A stretch of 64,000 nucleotides of DNA from Rapana venosa (Eukaryota > Mollusca > Gastropoda > Neogastropoda > Muricidae): contig CM054151.1 in NCBI GenBank assembly GCA_028751875.1, positions 39,908,587 to 39,972,586 on the forward strand, given 5' to 3'. The translations under genes and the position numbers were made by a program. The notes under the pieces were generated by a model. It was not told the origin of the DNA, did not search any database, and saw only the letters and a list, made by a program, of their open reading frames with translations. This document shows, piece by piece, positions 43,415 to 53,786 of this stretch; positions within the stretch are counted from its first letter, which is position 1, and each line of letters begins with the position of its first letter.

Positions 43415-44230
43415 GTGATTCTCATCATGGCTTCTTCCACTACTTCCCTCAGTATAGGTAATGGCGAGGGTGCTCTTGATGTTGCTGCTTTCTCTTCTAT
43501 TATGCTCTTGTCAGGTTGTATTGGGTATTTGTACAGTTCTTGACAATACTCAGACCACCTGTTCAATGCAGCTGAGCTTTCTGTGAGGAGGTTTCCGGAG
43601 CTGTCTTCAATGACTGATGATTTGGTTTGAAGTGGTTTTGTGAGTTTCTTCAGGGTGTTGTATGCCATTTTACTGTTGCCCACTTTCATGCTTTTTTCGA
43701 TCTCATCACATTGATCACTGATCCACTTCTCTCTGGCCTTTAACATTGACTTCTTCACAAGATTGTTGGCCTCCCAGTATTCTTTAGGGTTGGAAGACCT
43801 GGTTGGTTTCAGTGCTCTTCTTGTATCGCAGAGGTCCAAGATGTCATTGGTAGTCCATGGCTGGTGTTTATTCCTCTGACGACCGAGTACCTCCTCTGCT
43901 GTTTCTCGGACTGCCTCATTAAAGTTGTTGGTGAGGTCATTGATGTCATTGTCCAGGAGGGTTAATGCCGCAAAATGTCCGCCAAGCTTAGCTTGGAAGA
44001 TCTCCTCGACATCTGGATCTTTCAGTTTGTTCACGTCAAATTTGATACGTGGGTTTGCAAGCAGCACAAGGACGTGGTCGCTGCCTATGTGAGCTCCAGG
44101 GTAGGTTCTTGTTCTGGCTCTGTTGATGCTGGATTTGAAGCGCCGTGGTGTTAAGATAAAATCTATTTGGTTATGGATCTTGCCATTTGGCGCATGCCAG
44201 GTTGTCCTCCTTGACTGCTTGTGGGGATAG
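43415..44230 (-). mobile_element. RTE-like LINE copy 4, inverted internal fragment
   Basis: The reverse complement closely matches about 41,065-41,890 of copy 3 but with an open frame. It lacks both the element's 5' portion and its 3' end, which is unusual for target-primed insertion. It joins directly to the 3' terminus of copy 3. Confidence 0.88.
43430..44225 (-). pseudogene. Endonuclease end and linker of RTE-like copy 4
   Basis: Open on the minus strand: HKQSRRTTWHAPNGKIHNQI, RTRTYPGAHIGSDHVLVLL, IKFDVNKLKDPDVEEIFQAK, HQPWTTNDILDLCDTRRALK, SVIEDSSGNLLTESSAALNR, LPILREVVEEAM. It contains the SDH of the endonuclease and the linker before the RT. The 295-codon frame at 44,067-43,180 continues past the junction into the antisense of copy 3. 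Its last about 80 codons are therefore meaningless. Confidence 0.88.
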
Positions 44231-44352
44231 ATTTACATTCCGGTAAAGTATAGTAGGCAGCCTAATTTATTTAGATTCTGTTTACTCATGGCGTCTAGTC
44301 ACACTGAGATTGTGCGCAGCCTCGCTTTATTCTTGTGTAAAGTCTTTAGAAT

Positions 44353-44710
44353 AATAATAATAAATGGAATTTATATAGCGCCAAATCTTGTCAAAAACAA
44401 CAAATCAAAGCGCTTGCATCCATTTCACTCCTACACATGCAACTAACAATGATTAATAGTTTAAAAAGTTCAAATACACACAAACACACGCGCGCACGCG
44501 CGCACGCACGCACACACACATACACACACACACACACAGGTTATATGCTTCAGCAGGGTGATGAGAATTTAGGCCACTGAAGGCAAGGACAGATAATTAT
44601 GAGATGAAACTGTAGGGGGAGGTCTTAGGTTTGAAATAAGTATGTCTTGAGGCTGGATTTAAAAGTGTTGTAAGTAGGCTTTTCGCGAAGGGAGAGAGGG
44701 AGGTCATTCC
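44353..44710 (-). mobile_element. L2/CR1-like LINE 3' end inserted in Fam3 copy a
   Basis: Plus strand AATAATAATAAATGGAATTT...ATAGCGCCAAATCTTG, GCGCTTGCATCC, a CA/CG array at 44,478-44,540, and AAGGGAGAGAGGGAGGTCAT at the right end. This corresponds to the 3' 350 bp of the minus copy at 11.1-11.55 kb. Confidence 0.9.
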
Positions 44711-44905
44711 ATAAGAGATGTCTTGGTTTCTTAAGTTTTATATTTTGTAACTGATTTATGTTGTTGTGGTGGTGGTTATACAATAACATTTTGTTTGTTG
44801 TGCTTTTCCTTATTTTTCCCACTAAAATACTAAGCAGCTCGGCAACCCCCTTCATGTATAGGCTAATGGCCTTTTTGTGAATAAATCTTTCGAGTTCGAG
44901 TTCGA

Positions 44906-44907
<2 letters not shown>

Positions 44908-44947
<40 letters not shown>
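44908..44947. repeat. (TC)n between Fam3 copies
   Basis: About 40 bp of TC that forms both the 3' tail of copy a and the 5' edge of the next segment. Confidence 0.95.
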
Positions 44948-44950
<3 letters not shown>

Positions 44951-45383
44951 CATGTGTGACTAAACTAAAGTTATGTTAATATGTAAACTCCAGCATTTTG
45001 TGACACCTAAAGAAACATTTGTAATTACGCTGTAATCTCCAGCAAGAATATTTATTGAAAACTCCACATACAATTTCATTGGATGGTCTAATATAGCATT
45101 CTAATTCTTTTATTATTTTAGTTATTGCTTATTGGTTCCTGTTGTTCATCCTTGCTATTACTTTGTGTTCAGTTAGAAACTGAGTTCATGTCAGAGCTTA
45201 AAGTCGTATCCATTTATAGAGAGCTCTTTTGGGTTGGTTTGTTTTTTTGGTTTTCATTACGTTAAATGCATCATGTGATTTTTCTTGTATTTATTTGTAT
45301 TTACAAAAGAAAGTTGTGTATAACACCCCTTGTCAATAGGCCACATTGGGCAATGACAATAAATTGGTCAAAGCGTTAAAGCG
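44948..45383 (+). mobile_element. Probable Fam3-like LINE 3' UTR (copy d)
   Basis: Lies between two TC runs. Its end CACCCCTTGTCAATAGGCCA...GACAATAAATTGGTCAAAGC resembles the Fam3 ending (CCCCCTTCA..., GGCCAATGG..., GAATAAATC...). No coding sequence is recognised, so this rests on position and the terminal pattern. Confidence 0.5.
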
Positions 45384-45393
45384 TCTCTCTCTC

Positions 45394-46143
45394 CTACCTT
45401 TTAAATCCTACAAGATGCTTTATGATCTAGATGTCAAAGGGAAAAACAACTGGGCGACACAAATACGTACATGTTTGTGTGAACTCGGGTTTGGATTTGT
45501 TTGGCTCAATCAAGGAGTCCGAAATTGTAGAGTTTATTAACGCTTTCAGGCAAAGATTGATTGACTGCCGATGGCAGCAATGGAGTGATCATATACAAAA
45601 CAGTGAAAGATTTCGAATGTACAGACAATTTATAAGTTCACATGATGTCAAACCTTATCTAAAACTTGATATGGATATACATTTGAAAAGAATTATATCT
45701 AAGTTTAGACTTGGTGTATCAGATATAAATGTTCATAAAATCAGATACAGGGAACATGATACTGACGACCTCAGGCTGCTATGCCCATTATGTAAGCAAG
45801 CAGAGGAGGATGAAGTACACTTTGTGTTGTGCTGTACAGTATTAGAGGATGTTAGGCAGAACTACACCCCTGTTAAATATAGTAGCTAGCCTAATTTATT
45901 TAGACTCTGTTTACTCCTGGCATCAAGTCATCCTGAGATTGTGCGCAGCCTCACTTTATATTTGTGTAAAGCTTTCAGAATAAGAGAGATATTGTTATCC
46001 TAAGTCATATTTTTGTAGCTGACTTTTTGTTATACAGTAACATGTTGTCGTTACTATTGCTTTTACCCCCACCAAAATACTAAGCAGTTCGGCAACCCCC
46101 TTCAAGTATGGGCCAATGGCCTTTTTGTGAATAAATCCTTCGA

Positions 46144-46145
<2 letters not shown>
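45394..46145 (+). mobile_element. Fam3 LINE copy b
   Basis: Starts right after a short TC run at a codon block equivalent to LPFKSYKMLYDLDVKGK. It encodes DRWQQWSDHIQNSERFRMYR-like sequence (RLIDCRWQQWSDHIQ, FRMYRQFISSHDVKPYLKLD) and the zinc-binding end LRLLCPLCKQAEEDEVHFVL (about 45,768). The 3' UTR ends GGCCAATGGCCTTTTTGTGA, then ATAAATCCTTCGAGT, then (TC)n at 46,146-46,189. One frameshift near 45,440. Confidence 0.9.
45431..45889 (+). pseudogene. C-terminal domain of Fam3 LINE (copy b)
   Basis: The longest intact reading of the Fam3 C-terminus: 152 codons with a CPLC...H...C cluster (CPLCKQAEEDEVHFVLCC), probably a nucleic-acid-binding zinc motif. No RT or endonuclease is present because of 5' truncation, so it cannot be functional. 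Confidence 0.88.
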
Positions 46146-46189
<44 letters not shown>

Positions 46190-46192
<3 letters not shown>

Positions 46193-46385
46193 ACAGTTAG
46201 CTCTTTTCCTATATAAAGCATTTAGACTGCGGGACACCCTTATTAATTCTTGAAAAATGATCGTGTTTTGCTAATGCTTTGTGAATTGATTGTTTATGTG
46301 AATATCACTTGTATGATAGTGTGTGCTTGTGTTTTTCCCCTTCAAATGTGGCCAAGGCCTTTTGAATAAACCATTCGCATTCGCA
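46190..46385 (+). mobile_element. Fam3-like LINE copy c, 3' end
   Basis: Begins after the (TC)n of copy b. CTATATAAAGCATTTAGACT encodes LYKAFRL, as at the ends of copies e and f. The 3' end CCTTCAAATGTGGCCAAGGC...GAATAAACCATTCGCATTCG precedes a short TC run. Confidence 0.72.
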
Positions 46386-46399
46386 TTCTCTCTCTCTGC

Positions 46400-46920
46400 G
46401 TTCCCATACTGGGCGGCGTGGGGTGTGTAGTGCCTGGTCTTCTGGCTTGGCCTCTATTTCCACAGGTGCTGTCGATCAGGTTACTTTCCACTTGGATTGT
46501 AGGCTTTAGCTCTTGCCAGCAGACTTCCCACTGGGCATTTGTAGACATCTCCTATATCCTTCTTCTAGTCATGTAGATCAACTCGAGGCAATCATAATGA
46601 CGTCCAGCTCCGTTTCATCTTGGCCTCAAAGGTAACCTTGTCTGAGTCTGGGTGGGGGGGGGGGGGGGGGGGTTTGGGGGGAGGGTTTCTTCCATGCCTA
46701 TCTAGTGGGGGGTTTTGTGTTTTGTTTTTTTGTTTTGTTTGAGTTACAGTCATACTTTATTAGGAATCTGAAGAATGGAGGAGGGGGGGAAGAGGAATCG
46801 TTGTCAAAAAGGTTGGTACACACACCTGTCATTTTGTATATCAGAGGTCATTTACCACCACCCACAAAACTAGTGTCTCCTTTTCTTTGGGCTGTATGTT
46901 GTTGTTGTTGTTGTTGTGCG
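46400..46920. other. No recognised feature; poly-G tract
   Basis: Contains a G-run at 46,651-46,683 and a (GTT)n stretch at 46,898-46,917. No motif. Confidence 0.4.
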
Positions 46921-47250
46921 TTCCCCAGCTTAACACCCTGGGGGTCACCCAGAATATGCACTCTTGACTTAAACTCATCCCACCTGGGAATCACCGTGAG
47001 ATAAGAAGTACTCAGGTTGAAGAAGTTTGCGTGTGTGACTTTTTTCAAGTACCTCGCCACATAGGCAGCCGCACTCCGACTTCAGAGGATTTTTCTCCTT
47101 AATAGAGAGTGCAGGTTGCTATGTAAAGAGCTTGTCACGGCTGATGAAGGCAATCTCAACACAACATTTGACAAGATAACAACATTTTAGTGTTAGGCCT
47201 TTGGCACCAAGCTGACTTCAATACCTGACACAGCCTTTGACCTGGGCCCT
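46921..47250 (+). repeat. Dispersed repeat family E
   Basis: About 330 bp aligned with 24,420-24,745 (CTTAACACCCTGGGGGTCAC, CCCACCTGGGAATCACCGTG, AGAGTGCAGGTTGCTATGTA, CTTTGACCTGGGCC). Clearly the same family, with many substitutions. Confidence 0.85.
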
Positions 47251-47338
47251 TTTTTTTTTTTTTGCTGTATGAAGACAAGAGACAGAAACAGATAAATCTC
47301 TGTCACGGAGATAACCCAAGTAGTTATACAGGTGCGTG

Positions 47339-47340
47339 CA

Positions 47341-47377
<37 letters not shown>

Positions 47378-47740
47378 TATGGAACTTATATAGCGCTGAA
47401 TCTTGTAAAGCAACAAATCAAAGCGCTCAGATGACCTTTTTTTACATCCAGTCTCCGTGTGTATGCGGTTTTGTAAAGGTTGTCATCTGTTCCCACCAGC
47501 TCACAATGGCCTACTCTTTCGACAAGCGGAACAGGATTTAACGTGTGCGCAAGATGTTCTGCATGCGTTCGCACACGGGGCCTCGGTTTATAGTCTCATC
47601 CGAAGGACTTTGACATTCAGTTCGATTTTTTTTTTTTTTGTCAAACTGGGAAGAAAGGGCGAGGCTGGGAATGGAACCCAGAACCTCACGGTTTACTTGT
47701 TGGCAGGCGAACGTCTTAACCATCCTGCCACCGTCCTTCC
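47339..47740 (-). mobile_element. SINE family B, full length
   Basis: Head at 47,740-47,665 (minus: GACGGTGGCAGGATGGTTAA). The internal T-run at 47,626-47,639 replaces the shorter run in the 23 kb copy. The central domain and the L2-like 3' tail end at (AAT)n 47,341-47,375. The 3' part includes ACATCCAGTCTCCGTGTGTA, a piece otherwise typical of family C. Confidence 0.93.
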
Positions 47741-48000
47741 AGGATCCCCATCGGCTCCCAGACGTACGGGTATACTGTGACACGAAGCAGGCCGGGGTTC
47801 AGAGACAGCAGGCTTGTGTCACTTGTCACAATGTCACCGGACCGTGGCAACTGCTCACTGGGATCTGCTGCGCTGCGACAGTTGATCAGGGTGGCTGACA
47901 GACAGTAGGAAAGGTGGGGCAAGGGCCAGCAGGGTTGGGGTGGGAAGGAACAATTTAGACGTGGTGAAAGGATACTAGGGGGGTTTCCTCTTTCTCTTTT
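47741..48000. other. No recognised feature
   Basis: Short single-copy-like sequence. Confidence 0.4.
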
Positions 48001-48465
48001 TCTTTCTTTTTACTTTCTTTCTTTTTTATCTTTTTTTTTTCATTTATTTTTTTCTTTCATTCTTTCTTTCTTTTTCTTTCTTTCTTGTTTCTTTCTTTCT
48101 TCTTCTTCGCAATTCTTAATTCTTTTTCTTCGTAAATTTTCTTCTTTGCAATTCTTCTTCTTCTTCTTCTTCTTCTTCTTCTTCTTTGCAATTCCTCTTC
48201 TTCGTTATTCTTCTTCGCAAATTTTACACAATTCTTCTTCTTCGCAATTCTTCGCAATTCTTCTTCTCCTCCTTTCCTCCCCGTCCTCCTCCCACTTCTT
48301 CTTCTTCTTCTTTTTCTTCTTTTTTCTTCTTCTTTTTCTTCTTCTTCTTTTTCTTCTTCTTCTTTTTCTTTCTTCTTCTTTTTTCTTCTTCTTCTCTTTT
48401 CTTCTTCTTCAAATTCTTCTTCTTCTTCGCAATTCTTCTACTTCTTTTTCTTCTTCTTCTTCAGT
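48001..48465. repeat. Pyrimidine-rich (TTTC)n/(TTC)n tract
   Basis: About 460 bp of T/C with interspersed GCAATTCTTC units. The GCAATTCTTCTTC unit recurs and suggests short higher-order repetition. Poly-K/R, poly-F and poly-L frames here are artefacts. Confidence 0.95.
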
Positions 48466-49477
48466 GTCTTGACAATGGTTTTTTTGAAGAGTTTCTTTTA
48501 CTAGCTTGCGGTAACAAGATATTTTCTTTTGGTTGGGCCTCGACAGTGTGGTGAAAAGCAAGGGAGAAAACTCGCCGGATAGGAGTGAGGTAAAGTGAGG
48601 TCCCTTGTGTGACAAGACGCAGCCAGGTCGGAAATTTGGCACGCGCGTTGAACCCATCTTATCTTCCGAGAAGAAGAGCTCTCCCCCACATGGAGAATAG
48701 AACAGATGACGATGTAAAGGTTACACATAACAGTTAGATTCTGACACTTTTCCTTCTATTTTCATACATCACTCTTGCATTCATACTGCACGTACAAAGG
48801 GCATCCACATAAAAAAATTTTAAAAACAATTTTTGTGAAAGACTAACCCCTGACTCAAAACTCAGAACAATACGAACAAATTTGGTAGGTTTGAACTTGG
48901 TGGGGTTTTTTCCAGCAAACACTGCACCCCCTCAGTCCTTTGTCGTCTGCTGGCTGCCTCACCACAATATGCATGTGTGAGGTCAACACTGTAAAAACAC
49001 AAGCAAACCTCATTTGATGATAATTTCCCACTTTCTCATCACTACCTGGTGTTAATCTATGGCCTCAACCCCTCAAAAACATGTACGCTGTGCATTTTTT
49101 TCATACTTTTAAAAAAATCTGTGAAAACCACCAAACATTTTTTTTCTGACTGACACTCTATAGAAAATACTGCATTACCCTGAAGCTAACCCTTATGTGT
49201 AACCATAAAACACATCTGGGCAGGTGCCCTCATCAGACAAAAAAGTGACTCTGCACGCAAAAAATTATAGATAAGGGTGAAAATTTAGAAAATGAGATTG
49301 AAGTGTAATGTAAAGGAAGGGATAATTCTGAACAAGACACAAAAAACATATTTCAATTCTCTTTATTACTTTTTTTTTTAAGCTACACACGTCTGAGTCT
49401 CTGGGTGATCAGTGATCGCGGCTTTAGCAGCGTTCATTTTAACAGCGCGCAGCAAGAAGCTACAGCTGGCGACTTAT
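48466..49477. other. No recognised feature
   Basis: About 1 kb, AT-rich from 48,730. No LINE, SINE or gene motif was recognised on either strand. Confidence 0.45.
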
Positions 49478-49514
<37 letters not shown>

Positions 49515-49570
49515 TATGGAATTTATATAGCGCTGAATCTTGTAAAGCAACAAATCAAAGCGCTCACTTA
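49478..49570 (-). mobile_element. SINE B / L2-like LINE 3' tail
   Basis: (AAT)n at 49,479-49,513, then GTATGGAATTTATATAGCGC...TTGTAAAGCAACAAATCAAA on plus. Only the 3' module remains, and the AAGCAACAAATC wording favours SINE B. Confidence 0.85.
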
Positions 49571-50069
49571 TCCATGATTTTCGCGTGCAGCGTCACTAAC
49601 TACCGCGTTGGGTCGGATGCGTAGGGCTTGGCCTTGTCCTGTGCTTGTAACTCTGCAGGTCTACTGGCTAGCCTCAGCCAACACATTCAGAGCATGCAGC
49701 AGCTCATGACCAGCCGAGACTGCGACCTCTCTTGGAAGAAGAGGCTGAAAACTACTTTAGGTATCTCGGCGATACGACCAGTAGTGGGTTTGCTACAACT
49801 TGAGGCTGTGCCCATCCTACCCCATCAAGAGAACACTGAGGTCAGCCTGGCGTGGAGGTCTGACTGCATGCATGTAGAGCCCCTACTTAGTTGAGAGAGT
49901 GGAAGATCTTTGCATAGCTGACAGAATGAAGGTGTTAGAACCGGAGAGTCACCAATACTCCGGTTACAGAACTGTGCGCACTTTAAAGATCCACCACAAT
50001 GTGTGTATGGATGCGCACATCCATTCAGAAATAAATGCTGGCTCAATAGACAGAATTAGAAAATACAGC
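49571..50069. other. No recognised feature
   Basis: Mixed sequence with short frames lacking domains. Confidence 0.4.
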
Positions 50070-50099
50070 TCTCTCTCTCTCTCCTCCTCTCTCTCTCTC

Positions 50100-50135
<36 letters not shown>
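50070..50135. repeat. (CT)n array with CCTC interruptions
   Basis: About 65 bp of CT. A purine (GA) counterpart lies at 50,698-50,800. Confidence 0.95.
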
Positions 50136-50139
<4 letters not shown>

Positions 50140-51489
50140 GTTGCACTCCTTCTCTCACAGACACAGGCATATACACACAAGATATGTAGAAACACCACTG
50201 AGATTTCCAACATATAACAGAAATAACTCAATAGTTAATAAGAATCCCCATGACTTTTCTTGCTGCCCACTTATCCAGCAGCATAAATTACCATCATATC
50301 AACTTTTAATTCTCAGCCTTGGCCACAGTTATAAATATTATCTAGTTCACATAACATGATTCACAGATTTGCCTGCTGGAGTCCGCTGATCCAGGCCAAC
50401 ATGGAAGACACTCTCATCAGACCCCACTATGTCAACGGTTTAACCACCTGCCAAAAATCAGTGTCAACCCTCCATCCAAGGGGAGAAGAGGACAGCAGCC
50501 AGCTTGGTCTGTCACTGTCCAGCAGCTCTGTCTACCAGGCTAGCTGGCACAAAAAAACGACTGGACCATTGCAAAAAACAACAACCATAGCCTCACTTTC
50601 CGCTTATGGCAAAATGCCAAAAGCGCAAAACAGCCTAAAGCCACTCGTAACACTAGAAAGGGAAGGGAAGAGCTAGAGAAGAGCAGAAGATGGAGACCAC
50701 AGAGAGAGAGACACAGAGAGAGAGAGACAAAGAGACAGAGAGAGAGAGACAGAGAGAGACATACAGACAGACAGACAGAGACAGAGAGAGAAAGAGAGTA
50801 TCTTTGCAGACCAGTTGAAACAGAAGCCAGCAGAGATTGGGTCATCTGACAACGACATACTCATTGGTTCATTGACCTCAGTGGTTGAACAGTGCTCGCT
50901 GGTGACTGGCCCTTGTCCTCAAACAAGGTTACAGGCATTGCCGCTGGTGATGAATGACGATGATGATGAGGAGGAGGAGGAGGAGGAGGATGAGGATCCC
51001 ATCAGATGCCACACACACACACACACTTGACTCAAGGACCTGGGGACCCCTGGAGGTTTATGGGTTTTGGGTAGTTTGGTTTTGTGGAGGGGGGGGGGAG
51101 GGGAGGGGGTTTGTTTTGGGGGGAGTATTGTGTGTGGTGTGTGTGTGTGTGTGTGGTCTTTGTTGTTTGTTTGGGTTTTTTCGGGATGGGGGGGGGGGGG
51201 GGGGGGGGTAGGGGATGCCGTTAAGCCCGGTATACATGTTGTGAAAACATTTCGTAGTAAAATCTAATTTTGCATATGAATTAAGAAAAAGAAGGCTCTG
51301 TTCACTTCTTCTGTAGTGGGGTTGTATGTGAGGTCACTAGCAGTTTCCATATCTTCCCCTTCCCTCCAGGGAAAACATTTTATCTAATGCTCACATTAAA
51401 ATGCTGAGTTAATGCAATACTATGTAACCTTTCTTTTAATAGAAGGCGGGTGAAGTGGGGAGGGGGGTAGACACATTTTTTCCCATGTG
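50136..51489. other. No recognised gene; simple repeats
   Basis: Contains GA/GACA repeats (50,698-50,800), GAGGAGGAG triplets (50,968-50,995) and G-rich patches (51,085-51,120 and 51,186-51,208). Remaining sequence unassigned. Confidence 0.5.
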
Positions 51490-51720
51490 AAACAAATGAC
51501 ACTATAAATCGAGGTCCTGTGTGCGAACTCATGCAGAACATCTTGCGCAAACATCAAAACCTGTTCCGCCTTTCAGAACAGAAGGCCGTCAGATGCCGGT
51601 GGAAATGGATGACAAAAATTTACAAAACTGCATTTACTCGGGGACATGATGTAGAAAAGCTCATGACAACTTATTCATTAATCTTCGAAAGAGAGAAACT
51701 AAATTTTTTTTAAATAAATG
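51490..51720 (+). mobile_element. SINE family C, plus strand, head missing
   Basis: From ACTATAAATCGAGGTCCTGT through GAACATCTTGCGCAAACATC and GCCGGTGGAAATGGATGACA to TTATTCATTAATCTTCGAAA, with an AAATAAATG tail. It is more diverged than other copies. Confidence 0.85.
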
Positions 51721-52555
51721 CAAAATCAAAATTGCTAGTGACGTCACAGCTACCAGGACTTCAGGGGATTAGACATACATGATGAAATACAATCTCGCTA
51801 TGAAGCCACAAGATTCTTTCATCCACTATGCAGGGCGTCTAAAAATAGAGTGGAGTCCATTACAGTTCAAGGTCTCCACTATCTGATTCGCTAATACTTT
51901 GTCAGTCTGTCTACATGCAAATTACCCCCAATTTATGACAAAAAAGTATTGTTGTTAATTCATGTGGAATAACATTTTTTTTAATATCAATCAGTTCATG
52001 GGAGCTAGAAACACGGATTTGCCAGCGACTACCAAAACTGCAACAACAAAAATCTTCTTTATCACCATTCAGAGTTGTTAAAAAAACACAACAAAGCCTC
52101 CAGATAACTGCATAAGAAAACTATTACACCAGGCATCCCCCCGCCCGCCCCCCCCCCCCAAAAAAAAAAAACCCCCAACTAAAACAGTATATACAAATAT
52201 AGCCAATAAACATGTCTATCATATCTTTAGGAGAAACGCAGGCAACAAAGGGTTTGGTTGGGGGTTTTTTGTACTTTTTATTTTACGACGTTGATTGTGG
52301 AAACATGGCAGAACTTCTTGTTGAAAACAGTGTATAATTGTAAATTTTGATCAGAGGCTGAGAAAGTTTTTCTTGGTGCGAAATGGTGATAAACATAAGG
52401 AATAAACTACCGTGAAAACTACTTAACTTCTTTCAGAAATTGCAAATGTTATTCCATACAAACTATCAAATAAATACAGAAAGCTAAATGTAAATTTTGC
52501 CACCTTCTCTCTCCTCCCTTCCCCCTTCCCCCACACGCTCTCCATACCGCTTAGG
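51721..52555. other. No recognised feature
   Basis: AT-rich with a C/A homopolymer patch at 52,137-52,175. No motif. Confidence 0.45.
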
Positions 52556-52557
52556 GG

Positions 52558-52629
<72 letters not shown>

Positions 52630-52784
52630 CAGAGAGAGACATGAGAGAGAGAGGATGGGGAGAGGGAGGAGAGAGGGAGAGAGAATGGGAGAGGGGATGA
52701 AGAGAAATGAGAGGGGGTGACGAGAGGGAGAGAGGAGATAGGGGAAAGAGAGAGAGGGAGAAAGAGAGATAGGAGAGGGAGAAA

Positions 52785-52821
<37 letters not shown>

Positions 52822-52880
52822 GAAGAGAAAGAGACAGAGAGATAGAGAGAGCAAGACAGAGAGAGAGAGACAGAGATCGG
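52556..52880. repeat. (GA)n/(GACA)n complex array
   Basis: About 320 bp of purine-rich GA with GACAGA and GGGGA variants. The long minus-strand Ser/Leu frames over it are repeat translations. Confidence 0.95.
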
Positions 52881-53077
52881 CCTCAGCAGTGTCTGGTGTA
52901 TTAAAGTGGGGATATTAAAAATTTTCCAGGTCAACTTCAAGTGCACACCTGCCAGTGCCTTAATTTTCTTCGCGAATATACCCATGCAGAAGATCAAAAT
53001 TAATATGCACACTAAAGATCCGTTCTTCATGTCAGCGTTTTGATAGGTTAAAAACACGATAGCTAGCTAGCTAATAT

Positions 53078-53389
53078 GGGATTTCAGAAAGTCTGAGGAT
53101 CATTTGATAAGGGTTTTCAGAAAACCTGAAGATCATTGATAAGGGATTTTGATGTCTGGAGATCATTAATAAGGCATTCCAGAAAGTCTGAAGATCACTG
53201 ATAAGGATTTTTTTTAAGTCTTAAGATCATCATCAAAGGATTGCAGAAAATCTTAAGATCATTAAGAAGGGATTTCAGAGGCACTAAAGATCATTTATGA
53301 GGGATTTCAGAAAGTCTGAAGATCATTGTTAAGAAATTCAAAACAGTCTGAAGATCAACGGTAAGGTATTTCAGAAAGTCTGAAAGATG
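53078..53389 (+). repeat. 32-bp minisatellite, about 9.7 diverged units
   Basis: Units approximate GGGATTTCAGAAAGTCTGAA plus GATCATTGATAA. Ten starts lie at about 31-33 bp spacing. Units 1, 4, 8 and 10 are most alike, while units 3, 5 and 7 have diverged centres. Each unit has a near-inverted TTTCAGA/TCTGAAG pair. Confidence 0.9.
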
Positions 53390-53786
53390 TTGTGATAAAA
53401 TTCGACTTGTCTTCGTTACAGTGTGTTGGCAGCGCCAGTGATTGCATTATCTAGACCAGCATCAACATTTGTCAGTACCAATACTCAATTTCTCCTAACC
53501 CTGGCTTGACCCTGCGCCGATTATTTCCTCATTACTATTATGTCTGGATAATTTTTGTTGGCTTTTCTTCAGTAAAAACACAGAACCTAGTCTGACATGG
53601 GTTCCAGTGAATATTCTACTGTCATCAGAATCATGAATCTGGGTCATCATTGCAGAAAAAAGCCTGTAAAAGAAGAAATTCGAACTTGATGTTAAACGCT
53701 GAAGTTTGCGAAAAGAGGGAGTAGAGGGGGAAGGGTTGGTGATGGATTTGGATAAGTCTTCACGTTGCTTCCTCACTGGCTATCCT
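53390..53786. other. No recognised feature
   Basis: Unassigned. Small open frames lack domains. Confidence 0.4.

Larger units (their letters stand above)
39571..44907 (+). mobile_element. Fam3 LINE copy a, split by two insertions
   Basis: 5'-truncated LINE starting at the codons AAVTHCESVHLLALKQF-equivalent (CTGTAACACATTGTGAATCA). It continues to 40,210, resumes at 44,231 (TTACATTCCGGTAAAGTATA) and runs to 44,352. It resumes again at 44,711 (ATAAGAGATG...GGTTTCTTAAG) and ends TGAATAAATCTTTCGAGTTC before (TC)n. The continuity is shown by the uninterrupted relative at 61,530-62,492. It is flanked by (TC)n on both sides. Confidence 0.88.

Noticed and set aside
43180..43420. C-terminal about 80 residues of the 295-codon frame as a protein domain
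   Set aside because: The frame crosses the inverted junction and reads the antisense strand of another RTE-like copy, including a poly-His stretch from the GATGAT tail.
40211..44230. Twin-priming (5' inversion) as explanation for the inverted RTE pair
   Set aside because: Twin priming puts the inverted part upstream of the tail-bearing part. Here the inverted part lies beyond the 3' terminus.
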